Part shown: one piece after another, positions 52,028 to 61,358 of the stretch
How positions within the stretch are numbered: the first letter of the stretch is position 1
How the letters are laid out: each line of letters starts with the position of its first letter
Assembly: GCA_020161365.1 (NCBI GenBank)
Contig: JAIUNU010000011.1
Span: forward strand, 62,001-126,000
DNA: 64,000 nucleotides
Direction: 5' to 3'
Origin: Pseudomonadota bacterium
GTDB lineage: Bacteria; Pseudomonadota; Alphaproteobacteria; Caulobacterales; Caulobacteraceae
Notes under the pieces: generated by a model
Told to the model about the DNA's origin: nothing
What the model saw: only the letters and a program-made list of their open reading frames with translations
Databases searched by the model: none
Program-made: the position numbers and the translations under genes

Positions 52028-52908
52028 GCCGCGCGCCAGATTCCTTCGCGGATCTTCGCCACGCAGGCGTCCACCGGCCGGTGGACAAGCGTGACCAGCA
52101 CAAAGCTGATCAGCATCAGCAGGTACCAGGCGCCCATCTTGTCGAACGGCACCATGCGCCACCCGTCGGCCTGACTGGGATAGATCCAGGCGCCGGCGAA
52201 GGTGCCGAGGTTCTCGGCGATCCAGATGAACAGCGACACGAGAACCGCCCCCATCAGCATGGGCATGCGGCGCGCGGTCTGGTCGGGCGTGAACACGAAC
52301 CAGGTCCGCCCGAACAGCAGGACCGACAGCGCGAACAGCCCCACCCGGATGTCGATCATGTAGTGGTGCGTGAAGAAGTTGGCGTAGATCAGCACCGCCA
52401 GGATGTGGGTGGTCCAGAACGGCGGGTAGCGGATGAAGGTGATGTCGAACAGTCGCCAGATCCGCGCGATGTAACTCCCGACGCAGGCGTACATGAAGCC
52501 CGTGAACAGCGGCACGCCGCCGATCCGCAGAAGGCTTTCCTCCGGATAGATCCACGACCCGTGGGCGGTCTTGAACAGCTCCATGATCGTGCCAACGAGG
52601 TGGAAGATGAAGATCACCAGCGCCTCGTCCCAGCGCTCTAGCTTCAGGGCCAGCAGACCAGCCTGGATCGCGACGGCCGCCACGACCAGGAAGTCGTAAC
52701 GGGCGATCGGCGCAGCTTCTGGCCAGAACAGCTTGGTGCCGACCAGCAGCGCCAGCATCAGCCCGCCGAACAGGCAGGCCCAGGCCTGCTTGAGGCCAAA
52801 AAGCAGAAATTCGTAGGCGTAGCCGTTCCAGCGCGACCTGCGCGCCCAAGGCCTGGCCCGCTCGTCCAGCGCCGCCACGCCAGCCTTGATGCGGTCTTTC
52901 AAGTTCAT
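52024..52908 (-). CDS. DUF817 integral membrane protein
   Basis: 294 aa from ATG 52908 (MNLKDRIKAG); the frame is open to 53334 through unrelated sequence. About eight transmembrane helices, with conserved FKTAHGSWIYPEESLLRIGGVPLFTGFMYACVGSYIARIW and GTFAGAWIYPSQADGWRMVPFDKMGAWYLLMLISF, both typical of DUF817. Biochemical function is not known. Convergent with folE, divergent from hisI. Confidence 0.9.
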   Translation of the reverse strand: MNLKDRIKAGVAALDERARPWARRSRWNGYAYEFLLFGLKQAWACLFGGLMLALLVGTKLFWPEAAPIARYDFLVVAAVAIQAGLLALKLERWDEALVIFIFHLVGTIMELFKTAHGSWIYPEESLLRIGGVPLFTGFMYACVGSYIARIWRLFDITFIRYPPFWTTHILAVLIYANFFTHHYMIDIRVGLFALSVLLFGRTWFVFTPDQTARRMPMLMGAVLVSLFIWIAENLGTFAGAWIYPSQADGWRMVPFDKMGAWYLLMLISFVLVTLVHRPVDACVAKIREGIWRAA

Positions 52909-52998
52909 CGCGTTCCCTGGAGCGCGCGGTCGCGCTCCGTTCCCCAGAAGCGGCGCGGAACCTAGCGCAGACGCAAGGCCTGCGCCATATGTGGCGCC

Positions 52999-53418
52999 AT
53001 GAGCACCGACCTGTTCCCCCAAGCCCACAGCAAGCACGATCTGGAGCGTGGATCGGCTTTGGCGCCGCGCTTCAACAGCGACGGTCTGGTGGTAGCGGTG
53101 GCTCAGCACGCCGACACCGGCGAGATCCTGATGCTGGCCTGGATGAACGCCGAGGCCCTGAAGCTGACGGTCGAGACCAAGATCGCCCACTATTTCAGTC
53201 GGTCTAGGAACACGCTCTGGAAAAAGGGCGACACCAGCGGACAGCTGCAGGACGTGGTTGAGTTGCGGGTCGACTGCGACCAGGACGCGGTGCTGCTGAA
53301 GGTGCGCCCCCGCGGCGACGGCGGCGCATGCCACGTGGGCTTCCGATCATGCTTCTACCGCGTGCTTGAGGATGGCGCGCTGGTCGAACGAGAAGCGCCC
53401 GCCCATGACCCCGCCTGA
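52999..53418 (+). CDS. hisI: Phosphoribosyl-AMP cyclohydrolase
   Basis: 139 aa, the single-domain form without HisE. Third step of histidine synthesis. AQHADTGEILMLAWMN, SRSRNTLWKKGDTSG, metal-binding DCDQDAVLLKV and CHVGFRSCFYR are all intact. It overlaps the next gene (LysE family) by 14 bp, so they are co-translated; the two have no obvious common pathway. Confidence 0.97.
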   Translation: MSTDLFPQAHSKHDLERGSALAPRFNSDGLVVAVAQHADTGEILMLAWMNAEALKLTVETKIAHYFSRSRNTLWKKGDTSGQLQDVVELRVDCDQDAVLLKVRPRGDGGACHVGFRSCFYRVLEDGALVEREAPAHDPA

Positions 53419-54031
53419 GGCGCTGATCGCCTTCACCCTGGCCGCCGGCCTCCTGACCCTGACCCCAGGGCTGGACACCGCCTTGGTGATCCGCACGGCC
53501 GCCGCAGAGGGTCCCCAGCGCGCGGCCGGAGCGGCCATCGGCATTGGGCTGGGATGCCTGGTTTGGGGCGCGGCCGCCTCGTTCGGGGTCGGCGCTTTGC
53601 TCACGGCGTCGCAAACCGCCTACACGGTACTGAAATGGCTGGGCGCGATCTACCTGGCCTGGACAGGCCTGCGAATGATCCTGAAGCCACGCGAGGCTTT
53701 CGAGCCCGGTGAGACAAGCACCGTGGACGCCGGCCCCGTCGCCGCGTTGCGTCGCGGACTGCTGACCAACCTGCTCAATCCCAAGGTCGGGGTGTTCTAC
53801 GTCTCGTTCCTGCCCCAGTTCATGCCCGTGGGCGTCGACCCCGCGCGGTTCGGCCTGCTGCTCACCGCGATCCACGTCGTCGAGGGGCTGGCGTGGTTCG
53901 CACTGCTGATCGCGGCCACCGTGCCGATCGCCGGTCTCCTGCGGCTGCCGCCGGTGGTCCGATGGCTGGATCGGATCACCGGCGGGGTCTTTGTCGCGTT
54001 CGGCCTTCGCTTAGTGTTGGAGCGCCGCTAA
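53405..54031 (+). CDS. LysE-family amino-acid exporter
   Basis: 208 aa, about six transmembrane helices. Family features: N-terminal FTLAAGLLTLTPGLDTALVIRTAAAEGPQRAAGAAIGIGLGC and RGLLTNLLNPKVGVFYVSFLPQFMP. Start ATG 53405 lies inside the hisI end; the frame is open to 53366. RhtB/LysE proteins export amino acids such as Lys, Thr or homoserine; substrate here unknown. Confidence 0.92.
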   Translation: MTPPEALIAFTLAAGLLTLTPGLDTALVIRTAAAEGPQRAAGAAIGIGLGCLVWGAAASFGVGALLTASQTAYTVLKWLGAIYLAWTGLRMILKPREAFEPGETSTVDAGPVAALRRGLLTNLLNPKVGVFYVSFLPQFMPVGVDPARFGLLLTAIHVVEGLAWFALLIAATVPIAGLLRLPPVVRWLDRITGGVFVAFGLRLVLERR

Positions 54032-54033
54032 GT

Positions 54034-54151
54034 CCTAGAGCCTGTCTGGTTTAGATGGAACCATCTAAAACAGATAAAAAGGATATAAAATCAAACAGTT
54101 AGAGCCCTTTCAAGCGCTTTAGACAATTCTATCTAAAGCTAAAGGGCTCTA
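54034..54151. repeat. AT-rich double-palindrome element and bidirectional terminator
   Basis: About 118 bp with far lower GC than the surroundings. Contains TTTAGATGG-AA-CCATCTAAA (54050-54069) and the longer TAGAGCCCTTT / AAAGGGCTCTA pair (54100-54110 and 54141-54151) with an inner CTTTAGA / TCTAAAG pair. The right arm includes the phoD stop codon. It can terminate both LysE and PhoD transcripts; the TTTAGATGG dyad looks like a dispersed alphaproteobacterial repeat. Confidence 0.8.
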
Positions 54152-55843
54152 GGCTTCGCGCAGCGGCGTAACGCCGCCGTCGGCGCCCGGCGTGACCACA
54201 AAGCGCTTCAGCGGCGCCACGTCATAGGTCGGCGCCGTGATCGTCGAGACGGCCATCAGCTCGCTGGTCGCCTTACCGTGCTCCAGGGTCAGGAGAACAA
54301 AGCCCTTGGCGCTGGGGTGGGCGTACTTCACTTCCTTGTTCCGCTGCACGAACGCCTCGCCCAGCGGAACGCCCGGCAGGATGTCGCCATAGCCTGGCGA
54401 GGTCACAGAGGTCGTGCCGAACTCGACCGCCACCAGACGCTGGCCTGCGTCGTTCCACAGCTCGTTAGCCCAGAACATATGGCTGTCACCGGCCAGGACG
54501 ATGGGACGCGCCTTGGTGGCCGTAAGGATGTCATAGACCCGCTGCCGGTCGGCCGGATAGCCGTCCCAGGCGTCAAGATTGGAAGGGATGTCGAAAGCCG
54601 ACATCGCGACCGACTGATCCACCCGCTTGCGGGCGTAGTCCGGCATCTTGGCGAGCAATTGAGCGTAGGCCGCTTCGCCCATGGTCGCCTTCAGGTTGGG
54701 AGAAGCGACGCGGCCCATGACGACCTGGTTGCCCAGGATCTGCCAGGCGGTATTGGACTTCACCGAGGCGCCGAGTTCGCTCGCCAGCCACTGCTCTTGC
54801 CCCTCGCCCATCATCCGGCGCGAAGGATCCTTCCATTTGGCGGCGAAGGCGGCGACGTCGGGCTTGCCGTCGACGATCGGCATATCGCGCTCATAGCTGA
54901 GCTCGGCGGTGCGCGCGGTGAGCCGCGTTTCGACCATCAGCAGCGAGGCGACATCACCGAACTGGAACGACCGCCACGCCGCTTCAGGCAGAGCCGCCTC
55001 CCGAATGGGCATCCACTCGTAATAGGCCTTCAGAGCCGCAGCTTTACGCGCCGTCCAGTCGCCCTCGCCCTTGTCCGGGTTGTGGTTCTCGGCGCCGCCG
55101 ACCCAGCTGTCGTTGGCGGTTTCGTGATCGTCCCACACCACGATCCACGGCGCGCGCGCGTGGGCGGCTTGCAGGGCCGGGTCGGTCTTGTACTGCGCAT
55201 GGCGGCGGCGATAGTCGTCGAGGGTGACGATCTCGTGCGGCGGCTGGGGCGTGCGCGACTTGGCGACCGGCGAGTTCATGCCGTAGTCCTGCGGCGCGGC
55301 GCCGTACTCGTAGATGTAGTCGCCCAGATGCACGACGGCGTCCACGCGCGGCAGCTTGGCGATGGCGTCGTAGGCGTTGAAGTAGCCGTTGGGATAAAGG
55401 CTGCAGGAGACCACCGCCAGCACGGCGTCCTTGGTCGCACCCTTGACGAGGGTCTTGGTGCGCCCGACCGGCGAGGTGACGCTATTGGCCTTGAAACGAT
55501 ACCAGTACTCGGTCCCCGGCTTGAGGCCCTGGCCGTCGAGGTCGTGCTTGACGGTCCAGTCGCGGCTGGCGCGGGCGCGCAGACCACGGCTGGCGGTGAC
55601 GATGGTCTTGAAGTCCGGGTCGGCGGCGACCTCGAGGTCGACGGCGATGTCGCCCGTTGTCGCCTGCTTGGGCGTCACCCGCGTCCAGAAGATCACATAG
55701 GTCAGACCCGGATCACCGGTCGCGACGCCGTGTTCAAAGGCGACCGGGCCCTTGAAGTAGCTGATCGGTTGGGCGGCGGCTTCGCCGGCGGCGGCGCCTG
55801 AGACGCCCAATAGGCCGAGCAGCCTGCGACGATCGATGGTCAT
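54149..55843 (-). CDS. phoD: Alkaline phosphatase D / PhoD-like phosphoesterase (Tat-exported)
   Basis: 564 aa. Twin-arginine signal MTIDRRRLLGLLGVSGAAAGEAAAQP. N-terminal fibronectin-like domain (GVATGDPGLTYVIFWTRVTPK), then the metallophosphatase core: CSLYPNGYFNAYDAI, HLGDYIYEYG, WDDHETANDSWVGG and LAGDSHMFWANELW supply the Fe/Ca ligands. Hydrolyses phosphodi- and monoesters in the periplasm. 68 bp downstream of a TonB-dependent receptor on the same strand, so the pair probably takes up and splits a phosphorylated compound. Confidence 0.93.
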   Translation of the reverse strand: MTIDRRRLLGLLGVSGAAAGEAAAQPISYFKGPVAFEHGVATGDPGLTYVIFWTRVTPKQATTGDIAVDLEVAADPDFKTIVTASRGLRARASRDWTVKHDLDGQGLKPGTEYWYRFKANSVTSPVGRTKTLVKGATKDAVLAVVSCSLYPNGYFNAYDAIAKLPRVDAVVHLGDYIYEYGAAPQDYGMNSPVAKSRTPQPPHEIVTLDDYRRRHAQYKTDPALQAAHARAPWIVVWDDHETANDSWVGGAENHNPDKGEGDWTARKAAALKAYYEWMPIREAALPEAAWRSFQFGDVASLLMVETRLTARTAELSYERDMPIVDGKPDVAAFAAKWKDPSRRMMGEGQEQWLASELGASVKSNTAWQILGNQVVMGRVASPNLKATMGEAAYAQLLAKMPDYARKRVDQSVAMSAFDIPSNLDAWDGYPADRQRVYDILTATKARPIVLAGDSHMFWANELWNDAGQRLVAVEFGTTSVTSPGYGDILPGVPLGEAFVQRNKEVKYAHPSAKGFVLLTLEHGKATSELMAVSTITAPTYDVAPLKRFVVTPGADGGVTPLREA

Positions 55844-55911
55844 GATGTTCTCCCCGGATGCCCCTGACGGTCCGACCCGACATACGCCATGTCGGGCCGG
55901 ACGCGCGCGTT

Positions 55912-58410
55912 TTAGTGACGGAACGTGACGCCGACGCCCATGAAGCGCGGCTTCCCGGCGATGAAAGTCGGGATGCCGAAGCTGTCACCGGTGTTGCCCG
56001 CGTCCTTCAGATACCGCTCGTCGTTCAGGTTCTCGACAAAGGCTTCGATCTTCCAGCGATCATCGACGGCGCCAAAGCCCAGGCGCACGTTCAGCAGGCC
56101 ATAGGCGTCCTGGAACTCGTCGACCTTGGTGTCAGGGAACAGACCCGCCGATTGCAGATCCGCGCGGTCGTTGTTGTCGTCGAAGAACATCTTCGAGCGC
56201 CAGGTGTAGGTCGGCGAGAACGTCACCTTGCCGCCGAGCGCCTCGCGGCTGAACAGTGCGCCCACCGAGACGGCGTGGTCGGGCGAAAGGCGGAAGTGGT
56301 TGCCCTTGCGCAGGCCGCTTTCGAGACGCGCGTGGTTGTAGCCGTAGGTCCCGAACAGGGTCCAATAGTCACCGGCCTGCAGGCGCGCCTCGCCCTCGAA
56401 GCCATAGGCCTTGGCCTTGCCGGCGTTGAGCGTCACGACCTGAGCGCCCTGGCGGAAGGTGGTGGCGAAGTTGTCGTAGTCGTAGCGGAACACCGCCCCC
56501 GACAGGTACAGGCGACCGTCCATCAGCTTGCCCTTAGCGCCGGCCTCGTAGCTGTCGACCACCTCGGCGTCGACGATGCTGAAGCGCGGCTGGCCCAACG
56601 GCGCGGCCGGCGCGCTGGTCGAGATCACGTCCGGGCGACGCCCGCGCGCGAACGAGGCGTAGAGGCTGACATCCTCGGACGCGGCATAGCGACCGACGAG
56701 GCGCCAGGTCACGCCGGTGTCGGAGATCGACTTGCGGAAGGTGTCGCCATTGTTGGCGGTGGGCTGGTTGAGAAGACCCAAAAGCGGAAGCGCCGGATTG
56801 TTCACCGCGTTCGGCTGGGCGGCCAGGAACAGGTTGGTCGGCGTCGGCGCGGCCAGCAGCACGCCCAGAATCGAGCGGCCGTTCTGGACGGTCGAGCGGA
56901 ACGCCGCCTCACGATCTTCGCTGGTGTAGCGAACGCCGGCCGTCAGTTCGAGCTTGTCGGTCAGGCGCAGCGTGCCGTCGGCATAGACGTCGTAGGTGGT
57001 GTTCTCGCCGTAGTTGGCGAATTCCTCACGATGGATCGGCTTCAGGTTCGAGGCGATGCCGGGCGCGATCGCCGACGGGATGCCAAAGCCCAGTTGAAGC
57101 ACCTGGGTCAGGTAGGCCGGGTTGGTCAGGACAGCCTGCGGCTGGGGCGTCGGACGGCTGATGCCCAGCGGCGAGGCGCCCGCCAGCAGGGCGAGCACGA
57201 GGCGCTCGTCCATCTGGCCCGGGATGCGCCACGAGCCGGTCTCGTGGAAATAGTTGGCGCCGACAAAGCCCGAGAAGCGGCCGCCCGCGTCGTAGCGAAG
57301 GCGCAGTTCCTGGCTCTGCTGGCGACCTTGCGCGTCTTCGGCGAAGGTCAGGATCGGCAGGGACGAACCGTCCGGATCGAAGACCTCGTTGGAGTGGAAG
57401 GCGCGCGTGGCCGTGATCGACGACAGGGTCAGGCTGTCATTGATACGGTAGTCGGCCAGCGCGGTCAGGCCGTAGACCTTTCGGTCCAGGCCCAGCGGCT
57501 TGCCGCCTTCAAAGCCAGCGCCCGGCGCGAGCGTCGCGAAGCCGCCGACCTGGGTGTCGCTGAGCGCCTGGCCGGTGACCGGGTTGCTGGGATTGAAGGT
57601 GTTGCTCTTGAACGAGGTGCCCGTCGTGTCGTCGACCTGATAGTTGCCGATCAGGTCGAACTTCAGGCCGCCGGCTTCGGTATGGAAGCCCAAGCGGATG
57701 GCCTGGGTGTCGGTCGAGTCGTAGGCGTCGCCGCCCGCGGCGTCCTTCACATAGCCGTCGGCTTGACGCGTACGAGCCGCGATCCGCAGCGCCGAGCTTT
57801 CGCCGAAAGCGAAATTGACCATGGCCTCGCCGACGCGGTAGCCGCGCGTCCCCGCCTCGGCCTTCACCGCCCAGTCGAAGCCGCCCGGATTGGCCTTGTT
57901 CTGGACCAAGTTGACAGCCCCGATCAGGGCGCCGCGACCAAACAGCGTCGACTGCGGACCCTTGGCGATTTCCACGCGCTCCATGTCGAAGAGCTCGACA
58001 TACGAACCCCGCGAGCGCGAGATCGGCACGCCGTCCTGATAGATCGAGACGCGGGTCTCGTCGGTGGCCGAACCGGAGTCGGACGTAATACCGCGCATCA
58101 CGAAGCCGGAGTTGTTGTTCGACTGGTTTTGCACGAGGAAACCAGGCGTGAACGCCGACAGTTCGTCGAACGCCTTCACCCCGATCGCTTCAAGGAACTT
58201 GCCCGAATAGGCCGTGACGGCGATCGGCACTTCCACGGGATCCTGCGCGCGCTTCTGCGCCGTCACCACCAGTTCGCCCAGGAGAGCCGGATCGTTGTTG
58301 CTGGCCGCGGCTGGCTCGGCGCGTTGCTGACCGGCGGCCAGGGCCGGAGCCGCGGCAAGCAGGCTCAGGACGCTGGCGGTCAATAGCGTGGTGGTGCGAA
58401 AGGCGCGCAT
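55912..58410 (-). CDS. TonB-dependent outer-membrane receptor
   Basis: 832 aa. Signal peptide (LLTASVLSLLAAAPALAAG), TonB-box-like GELVVTAQKR, plug domain with FVMRGITSDSGSATDETRVSIYQDGVP and VEIAKGPQSTLFGRGALIGAVNLVQNKA, then the 22-strand barrel ending in MGVGVTFRH. Family members of this subgroup import siderophores, vitamins or carbohydrates; the downstream phoD suggests an organophosphate substrate, which is inference only. Start ATG 58410; divergent from the pseudouridine synthase by 92 bp. Confidence 0.94.
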   Translation of the reverse strand: MRAFRTTTLLTASVLSLLAAAPALAAGQQRAEPAAASNNDPALLGELVVTAQKRAQDPVEVPIAVTAYSGKFLEAIGVKAFDELSAFTPGFLVQNQSNNNSGFVMRGITSDSGSATDETRVSIYQDGVPISRSRGSYVELFDMERVEIAKGPQSTLFGRGALIGAVNLVQNKANPGGFDWAVKAEAGTRGYRVGEAMVNFAFGESSALRIAARTRQADGYVKDAAGGDAYDSTDTQAIRLGFHTEAGGLKFDLIGNYQVDDTTGTSFKSNTFNPSNPVTGQALSDTQVGGFATLAPGAGFEGGKPLGLDRKVYGLTALADYRINDSLTLSSITATRAFHSNEVFDPDGSSLPILTFAEDAQGRQQSQELRLRYDAGGRFSGFVGANYFHETGSWRIPGQMDERLVLALLAGASPLGISRPTPQPQAVLTNPAYLTQVLQLGFGIPSAIAPGIASNLKPIHREEFANYGENTTYDVYADGTLRLTDKLELTAGVRYTSEDREAAFRSTVQNGRSILGVLLAAPTPTNLFLAAQPNAVNNPALPLLGLLNQPTANNGDTFRKSISDTGVTWRLVGRYAASEDVSLYASFARGRRPDVISTSAPAAPLGQPRFSIVDAEVVDSYEAGAKGKLMDGRLYLSGAVFRYDYDNFATTFRQGAQVVTLNAGKAKAYGFEGEARLQAGDYWTLFGTYGYNHARLESGLRKGNHFRLSPDHAVSVGALFSREALGGKVTFSPTYTWRSKMFFDDNNDRADLQSAGLFPDTKVDEFQDAYGLLNVRLGFGAVDDRWKIEAFVENLNDERYLKDAGNTGDSFGIPTFIAGKPRFMGVGVTFRH

Positions 58411-58502
58411 GGACTATCCCCCGAAAATAGAACTCGGCCACGCACCTAGGCGCCGCGCGTGTCGGCGTTGCGACGAGCTGATGACGGAGCGATGAAACCC
58501 CC

Positions 58503-59537
58503 TTGAGCGGCGCGGACGACATTCTGGACGACGACATCCTGGGCGCAGGCGCCTTGGATGGACGCGAGGACGAGATCGGCGAGGCGCTGGTCGCCGAACT
58601 CCCCGAGAGCCTCGCCGGCCAGCGCCTGGACCGGGTGCTGGCGCCGCTGTTTCCGGACCTGTCCAGAGCGCGCCTTCAGGCCTTGATCAATGAGGGTCGC
58701 CTGACCTTTGAGGGCGAGCCGATCCGAGACGCCGCCCGCAAGGCGAAGGCGGGCGTCTATACTCTCAACGTGCCGCCGCCGGCGCCGGCTGACCCGCAGC
58801 CCGAGGCCATTGCGCTGTCGGTCCTCTACGAAGACGCCCACCTGATCGTGGTCGACAAGCCCGCCGGAATGGCCGTTCATCCGGCGCCCGGTACGTACAG
58901 CGGCACGCTGGTCAACGCGCTGCTCCATCACTGCGGGGACAGCCTCTCCGGCGTCGGCGGCGTCGCGCGGCCGGGCATTGTTCACCGGCTCGACAAGGAC
59001 ACTTCGGGCGTGATGGTGGCGGCCAAGACCGACGCCGCCCATCGCGGACTGTCAGCGCTTTTCGCCACCCACGACATCGACCGGCTCTATGTGGCCCTGA
59101 CCCGAGGCGCGCTGTCACCGCCGACGGGCACGATCCAGACCCAGATCGGCCGCTCGCCTGGCGATCGCAAGAAGATGGCGGTGTTGCGATCCGGTGGCCG
59201 CGAGGCGATCACGCACTACCGGGTCGAAGCGACCTTCGGCCCTCAGGAACGTCCCGTCGCCGCGCGCGTGGCGTGCCGTCTGGAGACAGGCCGCACACAC
59301 CAGATCCGGGTGCATCTGGCCAGCAAGGGCGCGCCTTGCCTGGGCGATCCCGTCTATGGCGCAGGGCAGCCGGCGGCGACGGTTCGGGAGTCTATGGAAG
59401 CGTCCGGCCTGCGCCGCCAGGCGCTGCACGCCGCGCTGCTGGGTTTTGTCCATCCGATCACCGGCGAGACCCTGAGTTTCGAAACGCCGCTTCCCTCCGA
59501 CATGGCGACCCTGGAGCGCGCGCTGGCGCAGCTTTGA
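58503..59537 (+). CDS. RluA-family 23S rRNA pseudouridine synthase (RluD-like)
   Basis: 344 aa. N-terminal acidic extension, then an S4 RNA-binding domain (GQRLDRVLAPLFPDLSRARLQALINEGRLTFEGEPI), the catalytic PGIVHRLDKDTSGVMVAAK with the active-site Asp, and LETGRTHQIRVHLASKGAPCLGDPVYG. Likely makes pseudouridines in helix 69, as RluD does. The start is TTG 58503 (no in-frame ATG is near; GGAG is about 12 nt upstream). Divergent from the TonB receptor. Confidence 0.92.
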   Translation: MSGADDILDDDILGAGALDGREDEIGEALVAELPESLAGQRLDRVLAPLFPDLSRARLQALINEGRLTFEGEPIRDAARKAKAGVYTLNVPPPAPADPQPEAIALSVLYEDAHLIVVDKPAGMAVHPAPGTYSGTLVNALLHHCGDSLSGVGGVARPGIVHRLDKDTSGVMVAAKTDAAHRGLSALFATHDIDRLYVALTRGALSPPTGTIQTQIGRSPGDRKKMAVLRSGGREAITHYRVEATFGPQERPVAARVACRLETGRTHQIRVHLASKGAPCLGDPVYGAGQPAATVRESMEASGLRRQALHAALLGFVHPITGETLSFETPLPSDMATLERALAQL

Positions 59538-59634
59538 GCGGAAAAGAGCCAAGCTTGCGCCCGCGCAACAAAAGCGCCCTAATTGTGCTGGCTTGGCGCC
59601 CCAGGGTCAGGTTCTGTCACCGTGGAGCGTCCCC

Positions 59635-60300
59635 ATGCGGCCTATAGTCACCGTCCTGGCCCTCGCCGCCGGCGCGCTCGCGACACCCGCGTTCGCGGCG
59701 CTTGACGACGAAGTCATCGCCACCGCCCAGGCGCGCCCCTCGGCTCAGGTTCTCTCGGCGACCGCGTCAAGCGTAGCGCCGACCGCGACGCCGTCTCGGC
59801 CCCTGACCACGCAGGAACAGATCGCGGCCTTCATCGCCGCCAATCCCATCCCTGAGGCGGCCGATGCGCCACGAGGTCTTCTGCCCGCCGACCGCGACGC
59901 CGAGGGTCGGCGCAAGATCCACGGCTCCATGGGCGTTTCGGTCGGGACAGGCGGCTATCGCAGCGCCTATGCCTCGGCGTTGATTCCCGTCGGCGAAAGC
60001 ACCACGGTCGGTGTGGCGGTCTCGAAGACCGATTTCGGCAAGCACGGCGGCTGGTACGGCGGTCCAGTCTATGGCGACCCCGTCTACGGCGGCTACGGGC
60101 CGGGATTTGGCCGGATGCGGGGCGGCGAGCGTCAGTCCATCGCCTTGTCGGTGATGTCCGGCGGCCCAGGCGGTCGCGCCGACACGCCCGAAGGCTGCGC
60201 GCCGGGCTTCCGTGACGGCGGTCGCTATATCGAACCGCTCTGGGTCGAGCGCCTGCGTGACGGCGCCCATCCCTGCACCGAGACGACGCCACCTCGCTAG
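59635..60300 (+). CDS. Secreted Gly/Tyr-rich hypothetical protein
   Basis: 221 aa from ATG 59635 (MRPIVTVLALAAGALATPAFA signal peptide; GGAG upstream). The mature part has a Ser/Thr/Pro linker (AQVLSATASSVAPTATPSRPL), a conserved-looking RRKIHGSMGVSVGTGGYRSAYASALIPVGESTTVGVAVSKTDFG block, and a Gly/Tyr-rich tract GGWYGGPVYGDPVYGGYGPG. No known domain; an outer-surface or periplasmic role is possible. It may be cotranscribed with the preceding rlu gene (97-bp gap). Confidence 0.75.
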   Translation: MRPIVTVLALAAGALATPAFAALDDEVIATAQARPSAQVLSATASSVAPTATPSRPLTTQEQIAAFIAANPIPEAADAPRGLLPADRDAEGRRKIHGSMGVSVGTGGYRSAYASALIPVGESTTVGVAVSKTDFGKHGGWYGGPVYGDPVYGGYGPGFGRMRGGERQSIALSVMSGGPGGRADTPEGCAPGFRDGGRYIEPLWVERLRDGAHPCTETTPPR

Positions 60301-60393
60301 CCGCCAGAAAACTGTCTTTTGCAGCGGCGCCGTTCGCTCATGTTTAACGGCTTGAGCCTCATGGTGCCTGCCTCGGGCGTCTGAGGCTTACTG

Positions 60394-61236
60394 ATGCAGC
60401 CGGAAATAACTCCTTATCATCATCCCGCGACAGGGACGGTGAGCTATCTGATCGTCGACCCGGCCACGTTTCTCTGCGCCATCGTCGACCCGGTCCTGGA
60501 CTTTGATCCAGAGACTGAAGCGGTCGATACGGGCTTCGTCGACAAGATGATCGCGGACATCCGCGCCAAGGACCTGGGCCCGACCTGGATTCTGGAAACT
60601 GGACTACACGCCGGCCACCTGTCGGCCGCCGGCCATCTCAAATACGAGACCGGAGCCTCGGTCTGTATCGGCGCGGCCGTCGTCGACAGCCTCAAGCGCC
60701 TGGCCCCCAAGTTCGGTGAGACCATGGTCGATCTGGACGGTTGGGACTTCGACAAGCTGGCCCAGGATGGCGACACCTTTCCCATGGGCGGGCTGGAAAT
60801 CACCCCCATCGCCCTGACCGGGCGGCTCCCCGGCGCGGTGGCCTACAAGATGGCGGACGTCATCTTCACCGGCGACCTGCTGCTGGCGCCCGCCGAGGGC
60901 GCGGGTCGGTGCGATATCCCCGGCGCGGACGCCGGCAGAGCTTGGGACGACGCCCAGAAGATCCTCGCCTTGCCGTCACAGACTCGCGTGCTCCCGGGCG
61001 TTTGCGCCATGGAACCGACCGAAGCCACGGTGGCGGAGCAAAAGGCGTCAAACATCCAGCTCAATGACAAGATCGATCGACTGGATTTCATCGCTCTCCG
61101 AACCGCCGCCGACGCATTCCTGCCAGACCTGGCATTCGCCTCGGCGGCGTTGCGGGTCGCTATCCGCTCCGGGCGGCCACCCTCGCCGCCCGAGTCCGGC
61201 CCGCGCTTTCCGCCTGTCGACCTCGGCGCGCTCTGA
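60394..61236 (+). CDS. Persulfide-dioxygenase-like MBL-fold protein lacking metal ligands
   Basis: 280 aa. The overall sequence follows the Blh/SdoA/ETHE1 persulfide dioxygenase pattern: TWILET-LHAGHLSAAGHLKYETGASVCIG, DGDTFPMGGLEITPIALTG, VIFTGDLLLAPAEGAGRCDIPGADAGRAWDDAQKILALPSQTRVLPG, ATVAEQKASNIQLND. However the HxHxDH metal motif reads GLHAGH (70-75: one His and the Asp gone), the HTPGHTP His is Arg144 and the late LCHDY is PGVCAM (203-206). Only Asp161 of the ligands is clear. So it should not bind the catalytic iron; a binding or regulatory role is inferred. Start ATG 60394. Confidence 0.75.
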   Translation: MQPEITPYHHPATGTVSYLIVDPATFLCAIVDPVLDFDPETEAVDTGFVDKMIADIRAKDLGPTWILETGLHAGHLSAAGHLKYETGASVCIGAAVVDSLKRLAPKFGETMVDLDGWDFDKLAQDGDTFPMGGLEITPIALTGRLPGAVAYKMADVIFTGDLLLAPAEGAGRCDIPGADAGRAWDDAQKILALPSQTRVLPGVCAMEPTEATVAEQKASNIQLNDKIDRLDFIALRTAADAFLPDLAFASAALRVAIRSGRPPSPPESGPRFPPVDLGAL

Positions 61237-61358
61237 GGTCAACACGACCTGATCCGCGCCCTCGTCTCTCTGGACGACTGGTTTCCCCTGAACCCGGATG
61301 ATTTCTCGGGCGTATGGCGGTCCAGGAAAGCGGTCGAAAAGAAAGCGGTTCGGGGGGC

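Noticed and set aside
55858..58386. 842-codon open frame antisense to the TonB receptor
   Set aside because: Shadow frame rich in Arg/Gln/Ala with no recognisable domain; the minus-strand receptor has signal peptide, plug and barrel.
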